Part shown: piece after piece, positions 54,032-63,590 of the stretch
Layout: each line of letters begins with the position of its first letter
How positions within the stretch are numbered: position 1 is the stretch's first letter
Source of the DNA: Diphasiastrum complanatum
Lineage: Eukaryota > Streptophyta > Lycopodiopsida > Lycopodiales > Lycopodiaceae
Direction: 5' to 3'
DNA: 64,000 nucleotides
Assembly (NCBI GenBank): GCA_029204225.1
Contig: CM055096.1
Location: 57,735,600-57,799,599 of the forward strand
The notes under the pieces: generated by a model
Seen by the model: only the letters and a program-made list of their open reading frames with translations
Told to the model about the DNA's origin: nothing
The model's database searches: none
Program-made: the position numbers and the translations under genes

Positions 54032-55120
54032 TACCATTCAAAAAATAGCTTCGTATTGTACAAGGCGAACCATGCACAACTAAAAGCGTCATTTTGATGT
54101 ACACACTACATATATAAAACGAAAATTAGTAATATTATGATAGAAATTTTATTCATGCTATGACAATACATTTGAATCAAAAAAGAAATACATGCATATC
54201 AGAGATAAATTGAATATACCTTGAGAGATTTAATGGTTATATTTCCAATTGAAGTTGCCGTTGTCGGTATTTCCCGAACGACATCATGAAGTAGAGAATC
54301 AAATTCTCTATGTGTATTTGCAGCTGAGTTTAATTTTACACATAGAAAATTTGATACTCCCTCTTTATTTATCTTTACATAAAGAATGTTTAGGCTCCAA
54401 TGCTGACTGCAACAACCAAGATACAAATATCGTTAAATTCATATTTATGAAAAAAATTTGTTTTTATTAAAGCAATGAGACATGCAACAATCCAGATTAA
54501 AGCAACAAAAACAAAAGAGCAATCCTTACTTATTTTCATATGGAATCAAATAAAATTTCGCCATAGGACTGCACTCGATAAAATAGACAGCCTTCTCAAA
54601 ATTGGCTTCTTTCGCCTTTACCGCTCCCATGAAAAATGGACTAACTACAAAAACTATACCATGAGAATCGAAACTAATACTATTCTACAAAAAAGAAACT
54701 CCAGCCTCTACTATTGCATCTGAAATTTCTAAGGTCTTATCTTTTAGCTCGGCACAAAATTTGGGACCTAATCTAAAGCTTCTACGTGTATCTGGAAGAA
54801 AAAATCAAAAAAATTGCCAAGAAGATCAATTTTGTTAGCAGGTAGGCCTTGTATTGATTATAATGGTCAGAATAAAAAAAATAAAAAAAAAACCTGGGCT
54901 GAATTGTATGGAATTCTCACAAAAATATTATGTACATCAGCAGAAACAGAAGTGGAAAGAATATTTACAAATTTCTCTATTATTCTGTCTAGCTCCTCTT
55001 GGGTAATCAACACTCTTGGTGATGAAACCTGCTGAGGAGCTGGACGAATAACAGGGGAGGACTGGGTGAAGATTCTCGATCTGAGTCAGATTCTCCAACA
55101 TCTGACTTAGAGATTAGGAA
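54032..55120 (-). repeat. Long direct repeat, copy a (partner 59991-61068)
   Basis: About 1.09 kb closely matching 59991-61068 in the same orientation, mostly single-base differences and 1-10 base indels. It contains exons 2-4 and part of exon 1 of the H3-fusion gene. Confidence 0.93.
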
Positions 55121-55511
55121 GACACGGAGTCTCTTGGCCCAGATAGGTTTAGGAGGAAGAGAAGCAGCTGGCCTTCGAGATCCAGCCGTCTTGGGGACAG
55201 CCTGCTTTCTCTTCCTCCTAGAGGTAGTAGGCATGTTGGGTCTATCCAGAGGCAGGTCTCTGGAGGTGCTAGCACTATCAACATGCAGACCAGAACATCT
55301 GTCCCGAAACCTTTTGAGAATGATGGAATCCTTTGGCATGATGGTGACATGCTTACCATGCACTGCCAAAAGACAAGTATCCTCAAAAAACTGGGACAGA
55401 AAATCTTCTACAGCACCCTGCAAGGCCTACATGGCTGTCACAACAAAACGAAAATCTAGCCCAAGTGACAGAGTGACATTCCGTATAGATCGGCCGAAAG
55501 GAGCTCTAGGG
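54032..55511 (-). pseudogene. Histone H3-like fusion gene, copy a (5' and 3' truncated)
   Basis: From 55511: the histone-fold part begins at RAPFGRSIRNVTLSLGL, runs through DFLSQFFEDTCLLAVHGKHV and TIMPKDS, then a basic linker (SRRKRKQAVPK) and SDSDRESSPSPP, with a frame change after that. A spliced C-terminal region follows (DTRRSFRLGPKFCAELKD, PFFMGAVKAKEANFEKAVYF, QNDAFSCAWFALYNTKLFFE). The H3 N-tail is missing: homology to 58492 onward starts abruptly at 55511, next to the gene on the other strand. The 3' exons are cut off by Copia E at 54031. TAG stops at 55427-55429 and 54685-54687 replace CAG seen in copy b. Confidence 0.8.
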
Positions 55512-55513
55512 AG

Positions 55514-56360
55514 GTGCGTATCATAGAAAACATAATATACCTTCACATCTTGTTTGCATGGAATTCCAAGCCAGAGGCCTTTTCAAAGGAAGCTATTTCC
55601 ATATTAGAGGATGTGTTGTCCAAAGCAGGCTTACATAAAGACCACGTTAAAATAAAAATAGATGACAAGTTATCAGGTAAAATAGGAAATATTCCATGCA
55701 AGCTGAGCATTGGAAGATCTAAAGCTCAAAGATTTTTATCAAATTATTCTAGCAAACAATCTAAGGTTCAATACACGGTTTGGAAAGAAATTATTGCAGC
55801 AACTCAAGATTTTGAAGAAGAAAGTTCTACTCATATACACAAAGTAGAAGTTTGGAAAAAGTTAGACAACATGGTGAAATACTTGAGAAAAGAAAAATTT
55901 TCAAATACTGATGCTCAAATGATATAGAAAACAACCAATGAATTTGTGGATGCAGTTCAAAGTGCATGGCGTGTTGATCATATAACACATTATATGGTAA
56001 GACTTTGATTTTACACTACGATATACAACTATGTTCAATTAAATTAGATACTTTTGGTACTGATTTAGATTATGTTTTTATGACATGCAGCACATACTAC
56101 GACATTATTCGACATTCTTTGCAAGAAATAGTCGAAGCCTTAGCATATGGTCATCGCAAGGAATGGAAAACTCTCATTGGCAACCAAGAGCGGCATTTCA
56201 TAAAAGTACACAACATGGCGGGACTAGCACAAAAAATAGCTATATATTGCAACTTTTCCAATGGTTTTACAAAAGAATCCAAATTCGTCATAATACAAAA
56301 TCGATGGATTATAAAAAATTTCAAAAAGCATGCAAATTTATACAAGCTAGTAGGCTATAG
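55514..56360 (+). pseudogene. Unassigned two-exon gene with SQGMENSHW motif
   Basis: Exon 1 (open from 55514; homology start unclear) reads LSKAGLHKDHVKIKIDDKLS, then VQYTVWKEIIAATQDFEEES and VWKKLDNMVKYLRKEKFSNT. After TAG 55925-55927 it continues TTNEFVDAVQSAWRVDHITH and YM to a donor ATG|GTAAGA at 55996/55997. Exon 2 starts at 56090 after ATGACATGCAG and keeps the frame: HILRHYSTFFARNSRSLSIW, SSQGMENSHWQPRAAFHKST, QHGGTSTKNSYILQLFQWFY, ending at TAG 56358-56360. I recall a THYxHxLxxH...SQGxEKxH pattern from uncharacterised transposon-associated proteins, but cannot name the family. A frameshift-free splice and one stop suggest fairly recent decay. Confidence 0.6.
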
Positions 56361-56420
56361 ACACACAATAAAATTTTGTATATTAAATAAAAAAATCTAC
56401 AAAGTACAATTCAGCAGTAT

Positions 56421-57712
56421 CTAATCTGCTTCTGATATTTTTTCCAATGAAAGTTGCAACTTAGAATCATGCAACAATTTTATTCTTTCGTATGGATCCA
56501 ATAGCTCATAGTTTTTATGCTTACTCAGATCAACGTAAGTAGCATACACTGCAAAATGAGACGATCTGAGCATGAAATTCACTGGTCCATATCCTAATTT
56601 AACCGCAATAGTTTTCTTTACAAAAAATATTTTATATACCTTATTAAAACTATGTCCTCCAAGAATGAGACAGTGCCTTGATTGCCATAATCATAGTTTC
56701 ACCATGTTGATGAAACTTTGAATGGGCAACACTTATCTCATTATTCTTGAAGGACTTTAGATAGTGCCTGAGTGCATGATCTCTTGAAAATTCTCCCGCA
56801 GAAGATCTCTGCCCTCTTGGACGAATTGCGAAATCATCAAGGAAAATTGTTTCCTGAAATGATAAAAAACAAAGTAAGCTCCAGTATATAATCTGACATA
56901 ACAAATCTACTAGTACTTGATAAGAGACAAAAACTTACGCGCTTTGTCTTCTCTGATTACTGTCTCTCCATCAATATTATGTCCACCTTTCGATGTCAAT
57001 ATTGTTGATGAATAGACAGTTGGCTGTGGAAAACCAAGTTGACTTTGGATTCTAAGAACATCCTACTCAGAAGGTAGATCATCTTTTTTGTTGCACATTT
57101 CCTCCACAGCCATTTTCAAGCAATCTTTCCCTGAATAAAACTTATGATTATGTACATCTTCAACACCAGGGAGAAGATCATCAGCATTAAAATCAATTAT
57201 ATCCAAAAATTCATCAAGCTCTTTGTTCAAAATGCAAAGAGTCTCAGCTTCAGTGAAGTCAAAAAGATCCGATATATCCGATATTGTCAAAAAGAAATTA
57301 TTATCTATAATATAAGTAGGCAAAGTGATCAAAGATTTATCAGAAGGAGAAAGGATAGTCGGTATTCTAGGGCCTATAAAAGTAGCCCTATTTCAAGCAG
57401 GATCAAAATCAGAACAATCATCTAAATGAACACTCGTGTCAATAAAAAAGTATCTATATCTACAATCTTTGACTTTTCAGACTTTGTACCACTAGAAGAA
57501 GCTGCTTCAGAAGTGGAGGGCACAGACTCCGAATCGTCAGAAATATTTAACAAAAGAAAAAAAACAAAAGCAGACTGAAAATCAACAAAAAGAAAAGGGT
57601 TGCGAGACACGCTTGAATGCGATACCGGACGATGCAGTATTGGATCCAGGCGCATATTAGCCAACGAGATGTAATGAGAGCAAGCAACGCGCTTGAAATC
57701 GATCTCCGGCAA
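56421..57712 (-). pseudogene. Unassigned multi-exon gene, broken
   Basis: The start at 57712 (MPEIDFKRVACSHYISLANM) leads to a Ser-rich acidic stretch. After a frame change it reads LPTYIIDNNFFLTISDISDL, FDFTEAETLCILNKELDEFL, to TAG 57063-57065, and beyond that stop DVLRIQSQLGFPQPTVYSST, TSKGGHNIDGETVIREDKA, ending at a GTAAGT donor. Exon 2 (56853-56640) reads FLDDFAIRPRGQRSSAGEFS and KFHQHGETMIMAI. Exon 3 (56615-56421) reads AVKLGYGPVNFMLRSSHFAV, YATYVDLSKHKNYELLDPYE and ends in TAG. Several shifts are needed to join the blocks. No domain recognised. It lies head-to-head with the H3-like gene across the CACGTG-rich region. Confidence 0.5.
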
Positions 57713-57864
57713 AGCAATCGTGAATTTACGTAAAAATCCAAGCCCAAAAAGACATATTTATAAAAAAAAATTGCACATGTGGAAGACTGGCGAAGGAACA
57801 CATGTCGACTTGTGATTAGCCAAATTAAATGCGTCGTACCTAGTATGATTGGTCTGACATCTGT

Positions 57865-58033
57865 CACGTGTGAGGATGACACACATCGATTAGTGATTCG
57901 CACACGTGTCTCAGCCCACGTGGCCTCATAATTGGGTCATCATTGTCAATACGGACATACCACGTGGTCTAATCATCTGACAACACGTGTCTCGGCCGTC
58001 TTTTCACACGTGCAAAATTTTCGTATATATAAG
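57865..58033 (+). promoter_or_regulatory. G-box cluster and TATA box, putative promoter of H3-like gene
   Basis: Six CACGTG palindromes at 57865, 57903, 57917, 57961, 57984 and 58007, all within 148 bp, then TATATATAAG at 58024-58033. The start codon at 58343 follows a pyrimidine-rich leader of about 290 bases with GATATCGC repeats (58082, 58148, 58167). G-boxes bind bZIP and bHLH factors. The cluster could also serve the minus-strand gene starting at 57712. Confidence 0.75.
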
Positions 58034-58342
58034 TCCACGGAATATTCATTTTTTTTCGCAAAACTTTGGCTTTTAGCTCCCGATATCGCTCTCAAACGCG
58101 CTCTTTCATCTTTCAAACTTCCGCCCTCTCACAGTGCACTCGAGTCCGATATCGCATGCTGTGCAATATCGCTTTCGAGCACGCATCTCTTTTCTGCAAA
58201 TAATCTCTGTAGATCTTGTGCTCGAAACCGATATTCAGTGCTGGTATCGATCTCAACCGCCCTTTCATCGCAAATTTTTTTGTTTTGATCCACTTTTGTT
58301 TTGTTCAAACTTCTTTTTGTTAATTTTCTTCTTCCGAGAATG

Positions 58343-58877
58343 ATGTCCAGGACCAAATCCACCGCATGTGCCATCACCACTGTACAACCATCCCATTCTC
58401 GTGTTCCCCCTGGTACTGGCCATAGGCGTGGCAAGAAGCAGGTCTGGCTGAGGGAGATCAGAAAACTCTAGAGATCAACTGAATTGTTGATCCCTAGAGC
58501 TCCTTTCGGCCGATCTGTACGGAATGTCAGTTTGTCACTTGGACTGGATGTTCGTTTTGCCGTGATAGCCATGCAGGCCGTGCAGGGTGCTGCAGAAGAT
58601 TTTCTGTCCCAGTTTTTTGAGGATACTTGTCTTTTGGTAGTGCATGGTAAGCGTGTCACCATCATGCCAAAGGATTTCGTCATTCTCAAAAGGCTTCGGG
58701 ACAGATATTCTGGTCTGCATGTTGATAATGCCAGCACCTCTAGAGACTTGCCTCTAGATAGAACCAACGTGCCTACTACCTCTAGGAGGAAGAGAAAGCA
58801 GGCTGTCCCCAAGAAGGCTGGATCTCGAAGGCCAGCTGCTTCCCTTCCTCCTAGATGTATCCCGGCCAAGAGACCTC
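58343..58877 (+). pseudogene. Divergent histone H3-like domain, copy b, one nonsense codon
   Basis: The frame opens MSRTKSTACA, an H3 N-terminus in which Lys4 is kept but Arg8 and Lys9 are Cys and Ala. The tail is about 13 residues shorter than H3. It continues RRGKKQVWLREIRKL, a TAG at 58469-58471 where H3 has Gln, RSTELLIPRAPFGRSVRNVS, LGLDVRFAVIAMQAVQGAAE, DFLSQFFEDTCLLVVHGKRV, TIMPKDFVILKRLRDR: the whole alphaN-alpha3 histone fold. LLIPRAPF and AAEDFL resemble CENH3, whereas MPKD and the short loop 1 resemble canonical H3. A basic linker (SRRKRKQAVPKKAGSRRP) follows. Homology to copy a stops at about 58877, where an inversion breakpoint is inferred. Apart from the stop, this exon is intact. 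Confidence 0.85.
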
Positions 58878-59541
58878 TTGAATATATTTGTGGATTTCTT
58901 TTCAAGTGTCAATGTACACAAAGCCCCAACAATATTTGTATGCAAAAATTTATTAGATAGTTTATTATCTGAACTTATGGATGAAGGCTGGGACAAAAGA
59001 TCAGATGGAGAAATAGAATGCAGAATTAAAATGTCTTTCATGTGCTTCCGTTATCAAATTGAAAAACGAATGTTGAGCTTATGCTTCCATTATCAAAGAT
59101 GGAAAAAAAAATAAAGGTAAATGGGTGCCACTCGATCAAGACTTGGAAGCCAGTGGACATTCAAAACGACAATGATGTCGTTTTGACATGTGTTGAGGTG
59201 AAAGAAGATTGGAGTCTAAACTACATCCGGTGGGAACTATTGCTACAAGATGATGTACTTTCAGACTTCAGATTCATTTTCAATGGTAAACTCGTAAGTA
59301 ACTGTAAACACTCGATCTTTAATGAATAGTTTCAATCAAAATTTTCTAATACAAACTCTGTACTAATTCTAACTAACTTTGTATTAGTTTTATGCAGGTA
59401 CGTAAAAGATATGAGCTCGAGATCAAATGCAGAGATATTGGCCAAATGATCCAACTTATTGGAAGAACATTGAGATTCACTATCAACAAATACATGCCAA
59501 TGTCTTTTTATCATTATAGAAAAATTGCATTCCATTATTAG
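58878..59541 (+). pseudogene. Unassigned exons, probably displaced by inversion
   Basis: The open stretch from 58878 reads NIFVDFFSSVNVHKAPTIFV, CKNLLDSLLSELMDEGWDKR, then FMCFRYQIEKRML. A shift at an A9 run (59102) leads to CVEVKEDWSLNYIRWELLLQ and FIFNGKL, with donor CTC|GTAAGT at 59293. The next exon starts at 59398 after TTTATGCAG and keeps the frame: VRKRYELEIKCRDIGQMIQL, ending at TAG 59539-59541. No family recognised. If the inferred inversion is reversed, these exons lie downstream of the minus-strand exons at 61.8-61.1 kb, suggesting one former gene. Confidence 0.5.
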
Positions 59542-59651
59542 ACTATGGAAACAAGCTGATTGTAAGAATCTATTGTGATATCAATAAAAAAAATCCATAA
59601 ACAGATTGTTTACAAGTAAAATGATCGTATCTTCTTTTTTTTTATGTCTCT

Positions 59652-61068
59652 CTATTTACACTCTGTATTAGGAAGGACTTTTATTCCTTTTTGATCATAT
59701 AAAATAAGATTTGCATCCTGAACAACCTGAAAGGTTGTTAAGGCAGGAGCAGCTTCCTTTTGAGGGCCCTCGATTGCAGGTGCAACGCTTACACCGTACT
59801 GGGCAAAGGTTCTGATCAACTCTTGCCGAAATCTATATAGATCATTAGGGGTATACGGCTCAAGAGTGAACTGTCATCACAAAACACGAGAGTCAGCAAA
59901 TTACAAACAATGATAGTAATAAAATATGAATCAGAATGAAATGAACTACAAATGAATAGAATATTTATATCTACATCCGTTTGTAAATTATACCATTCAA
60001 AAGATAGCCTCGTATTGTACAAGACGAACCATGCACACTAAAAGCGTCATTTTGTTGTACACACTGCATATATAGAACGAAAATCAGTAATATTATGATA
60101 GAAATTTTATTTATGCTATGACGATACATTTGAATTAAAAAAGGAATACGTGCATATCAAAGATAAATCAAAAATATACCTTGAGAGATTTAATGGTTAT
60201 ATCTCTAATTGAAGTTGTCGTTGTCGGTATTTCCCGAACGGCATTATGAAGTAGAGAATCAAATTCTCCATGTGTATTTGCAGCTGAGTTTAATTTTACA
60301 CATAGAAAATTTGATACACCTTTCTTATTTATCTTTACAAAAAGAATGTTTAGGCTCCAATGCCGACTGCAACAACCAAGATACAAATATCATTAAATTC
60401 ATATTTATGAAAAAATTTCGTTCTTATTAAAGCAATGAGGCATGCAACAATCCAGATTAAAGCAACAAAAAGAAAAGAGCAATCCTTACTTATTTTCATA
60501 TGGAATCAAATAAAATTTTGCCATAGGACTGCACTCGATAAAATAGACAGCCTTCTCAAAATTGGCTTCTTCCGCCTTTACTACTCCCATGAAGAATGGA
60601 CTAACTACAAAAATTGTACCATGGGAATCAAAACTAATACTATTCTGCAAAAAAGAAACTCCATCCTCTACTATTGCATCTGAAATTTCTGAGGTCTTAT
60701 CTTTCAGCTCGACACAAAATTTGGGACCTAATCTAAAGTTTCTACGTGTATCTGGAAGAAAAAAAATCAAAAAAATTGCCGAGAAGATCAATTTTGTTAG
60801 CTAGGTAGGTCTCGTATTGATTATAATGGTCAGAATAAAAAAAAAACCTAGGTTGGATCGTATGGAATTCTCACAAAAACATTACGTATCGGAGCAGAAA
60901 CAGAAGTGGAAATACAGATTTCTCTGTTATTCTGTCTAACTCCTCTTGGGTAATCAACACTTTTGGTGATAAAACCTGCTGAGGAGCTGGACGAATAATA
61001 GGAGGAGGACTGGGTGAAAATTCTCGATCTGAGTCAGATTCTCCAGCATCTGACTCAGAGCTCAGGAA
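59652..61068 (-). pseudogene. C-terminal exons of the H3-fusion gene, copy b
   Basis: End of exon 1 from 61068: SDAGESDSDREFSPSPPPII, RPAPQQVLSPKVLITQEELD. Exon 2 (60751-60490), exon 3 (60366-60180), exon 4 (60063-59975) and exon 5 (59870-59652, stop TAG) have good splice sites. Exon 2: DTRRNFRLGPKFCVELKDKT, VKAEEANFEKAVYFIECSPM. Exon 5: FTLEPYTPNDLYRFRQELIR, ending NTECK. Phases agree except exon 4, which lacks one base present in copy a (near 60038), a frameshift. The region (about 250 residues) matches no domain I know. Copy a shows it directly downstream of the H3 domain on one strand; here the H3 part lies inverted at 58.3-58.9 kb. Confidence 0.7.
59991..61068 (-). repeat. Long direct repeat, copy b (partner 54032-55120)
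   Basis: See copy a. Shared left edge TACCATTCAAAA; right edge in TCTGACT(C/T)AGAG. Confidence 0.93.
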
Positions 61069-61069
61069 A

Positions 61070-61809
61070 CCAACTCAATCTGACTGTTTTTTATCTCGTG
61101 CTCATTTTTAATGAACTTTTTACATCATTATATATCTTGCAACGAAATGATTCTGAAACTGTAGCATCTGGTGCAATCCATTCATCACTTTAAAGCTAGG
61201 TAATGGAATTGGTACTATTTGTCCAAAATTTTCTTTTGTATCAGAAATGTACATTGATTCATAAAAAAAAAATTCCACTATCAACTAGACCTTTTGAAGT
61301 TCTACCTCAATATTGCAGCTGTCCAATATCAGTGTGAATAACATCTAACACACCTGCTAAAGATCCACTCAGCTCCCATTCATTTATGTTGGATGGATAT
61401 AAATCTGCAAGAGAAAAATGATCAGATTGGCAAGTTCACTATTAGATATTTATGAATAACAAAAATCAAAGTATCAAAAATATCAATACTTACAGTTGCT
61501 TTTTTTGTGATCCCGACGGTTGAATCCTTGCACATTTCTCTCTGAATGCATATATACATGTTGGACTAAAATTTCAAAAATAGATTTTCCTCCTGATGAT
61601 GTTTTGAAATCCAAAATTATGGCCTTCCAATAAGATTGAAATGATAGTTTTGACCTTTTCCTTTTTCGAAATGCTCCTCTTGATGATGGATGCATCAAAA
61701 CCCAAGAGTTTTTTAAATATTTTCTTGGCACCCATAATCCATTATCATCTGTCTCGTTGAATAGAAGCACAGAGTCGATTGAGGAACACGGCTTCCTTGA
61801 TGGCGCCAT
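61070..61809 (-). pseudogene. Unassigned gene 5' exons (MAPSRKP...)
   Basis: A Met at 61809 opens MAPSRKPCSSIDSVLLFNET, WVPRKYLKNSWVLMHPSSRG, the basic AFRKRKRSKLSFQSYWKAII and GGKSIFEILVQHVYMHSERN. It runs to about 61495, where the reading leaves the exon. A possible second exon after TTTCTCTTGCAG (61408) reads DLYPSNINEWELSGSLAG, with a GTGTGT donor at about 61354. Further decayed sequence continues to 61070. The family is unknown; the basic N-terminus suggests nuclear or nucleic-acid binding, but that is a guess. Confidence 0.4.
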
Positions 61810-62556
61810 TCGTAATTTGCAAGCAAAAATCTGAAACAATGAACTATGAATCTGAAAATTTGCTTAGACAAAAAGCCATGAATCTGAGAAAAAGTGTTGG
61901 CAAAAATTTGAAACACTGATCTATTTGGTGCCACAAATTAACTCTGGTTATCCCTGTTAACCATGGTTTGACAATGCATATACATTAATGGTACATCGAT
62001 TTTCTCATCTCAACCATCTGTCATATTCATTTTCAATATTTTTGGGTCTCCTCGGGCAGTGATGAGCTGGAAGGGCAGGCCTCATCAACCAATAGCATTT
62101 CCACATGCTGCCCGACGAAACAACAATATATTTAAAAAGTTTTTATTTTATTTATATTTGGAAGATTCTACGTTACGTAGAACACCGAAGCTAAGGTTTC
62201 AATTGGTCCACATGGCAACGAAAATAAGAAAAAAAATAGAAAAACATCTTTTTCAAAGGCCCTCGTCGGGCTCTAAGTTTCTCTAATGCATGCAATTGCC
62301 TAAAACTTGATATGCAATCTTGTAGCCACCACTTAGGCTTTTCCAATGCTTAAAAATCAGCCGAATCCAGTAAGTATGTTGTGAAATCGGAATTGATCAA
62401 GAATATAAACCTATTTTCAATTTCGATCTACAAAAGATTCAATCTACATATGCAAGAAACTCAATTTTGGTGTAGAATCCAATCTAGCATGCCCTAGCAT
62501 TGATATCTTCTCCAAATCATTGATAGATGTGATTGGTTTGTTCATAACCTGAAAAA

Positions 62557-62568
62557 GCTTTGATACCA
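62557..62568 (-). promoter_or_regulatory. tRNA-Met primer-binding-site-like motif beside LTR fragment
   Basis: GCTTTGATACCA on the plus strand (minus TGGTATCAAAGC), followed at once by TGTGAAAG, an LTR-like edge. Confidence 0.6.
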
Positions 62569-62738
62569 TGTGAAAGATTTCAGATCAATAAATATCCAAA
62601 TCTACAAAATGATCTTGCATTAGAAAAATGATGGAAGTCTTCACTTTCCAGGCTAGATAATTTGACTCGTCTGCATCAAGTTCTGTGCAAATCTTTGATT
62701 GGATGCTACTTATTGAAGCCATAGTTTTGAGTAATCAG

Positions 62739-62750
62739 GCTCTGATACCA
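62739..62750 (-). promoter_or_regulatory. Second primer-binding-site-like motif
   Basis: GCTCTGATACCA, one base from an LTR-like TGATGGAATATT. The sequence after it (GTGAAAGATTTTAGATCAAT) repeats that after the first motif. Confidence 0.6.
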
Positions 62751-63590
62751 CTGATGGAATATTTTGTGAAAGATTTTAGATCAATTAAGATCCAAATCTA
62801 CAAAATGATCTTGGGTTAGAAAGACAACAACTCACCAATATTACCAATGTAGAAAAACCAACTTCTACACTATGAATGAGATGCAAACTCTAATAGATCT
62901 TGATCAAAGATGAAGCAAAACATAAAATAAAGTTTCTGTCCATACAAAAACAATAAGCTACTATATTTCACACGTGTGGATATGAAAATAGCATTTAATG
63001 AACATTCTACACACAAAATTGAAACTAGTTTCAAGCATCCACAATGCTGCCAATAGCCCCTCCTAGAGGTTTCAGGCTTAGCATATAGTTTTTACACTCT
63101 CCCAACTCATTTCACAACAACCTATTGTTTGATTCAAGCTTCAAACCAAGTATGCATAGAGTTTCAGAAGGTAGGCATGCCTAATTAGCATGCACAAGGC
63201 AAAAACATCATGCAAACCTTGACTTACATTCCTATTACTCTTTTTTCCTTGATTAAGCATGCTTTATGCTACCAATCAGTCAGAAACATACATTCCTTTG
63301 TTAACTTGGTGAATTAAAAGAGTAATCTTTGCATGCGATGCATAATCAATGGGAAAACATCGTTCTTAAACTACACAAGCTGCATGCAAGAAATAAAAAT
63401 TTGCAACCAGCTTCAATCCGACTTCCTTATGGGAAAGCCAAATTGAAAGCCAAATCGGCGTTGCCTTTCGCTTTGTCGCCAACTCCCAACTACGTGCCCA
63501 ATGGAATGGTAAAATCGCTTTTGGCATGCTCTAAACACTTTCTCCGCTGCAATCACTTTCTCCGCAGGTATAGTCTGGGTGCCCTTCGTT

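Larger units (their letters stand above)
61810..63590. other. Spacer with LTR fragments
   Basis: No gene recognised. It contains two primer-binding-site-like motifs on the minus strand (listed) and A-rich decayed sequence. An open frame at 63329-63631 has no domain. Confidence 0.4.

Noticed and set aside
55007-55526. Plus-strand 130-codon frame (and its like at 58905-58468 minus)
   Set aside because: Antisense of the H3-like exon; the histone reading is clearly the real one.
58343-58877. Calling the histone-like gene CENH3
   Set aside because: Loop 1 is not lengthened and the end MPKD is canonical; the mixed features do not justify a centromeric assignment.
42448-61809. Firm call of an endogenous large DNA virus
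   Set aside because: No polymerase, capsid, packaging ATPase or terminal repeats were seen, and the genes have spliceosomal introns; left only as a hypothesis.
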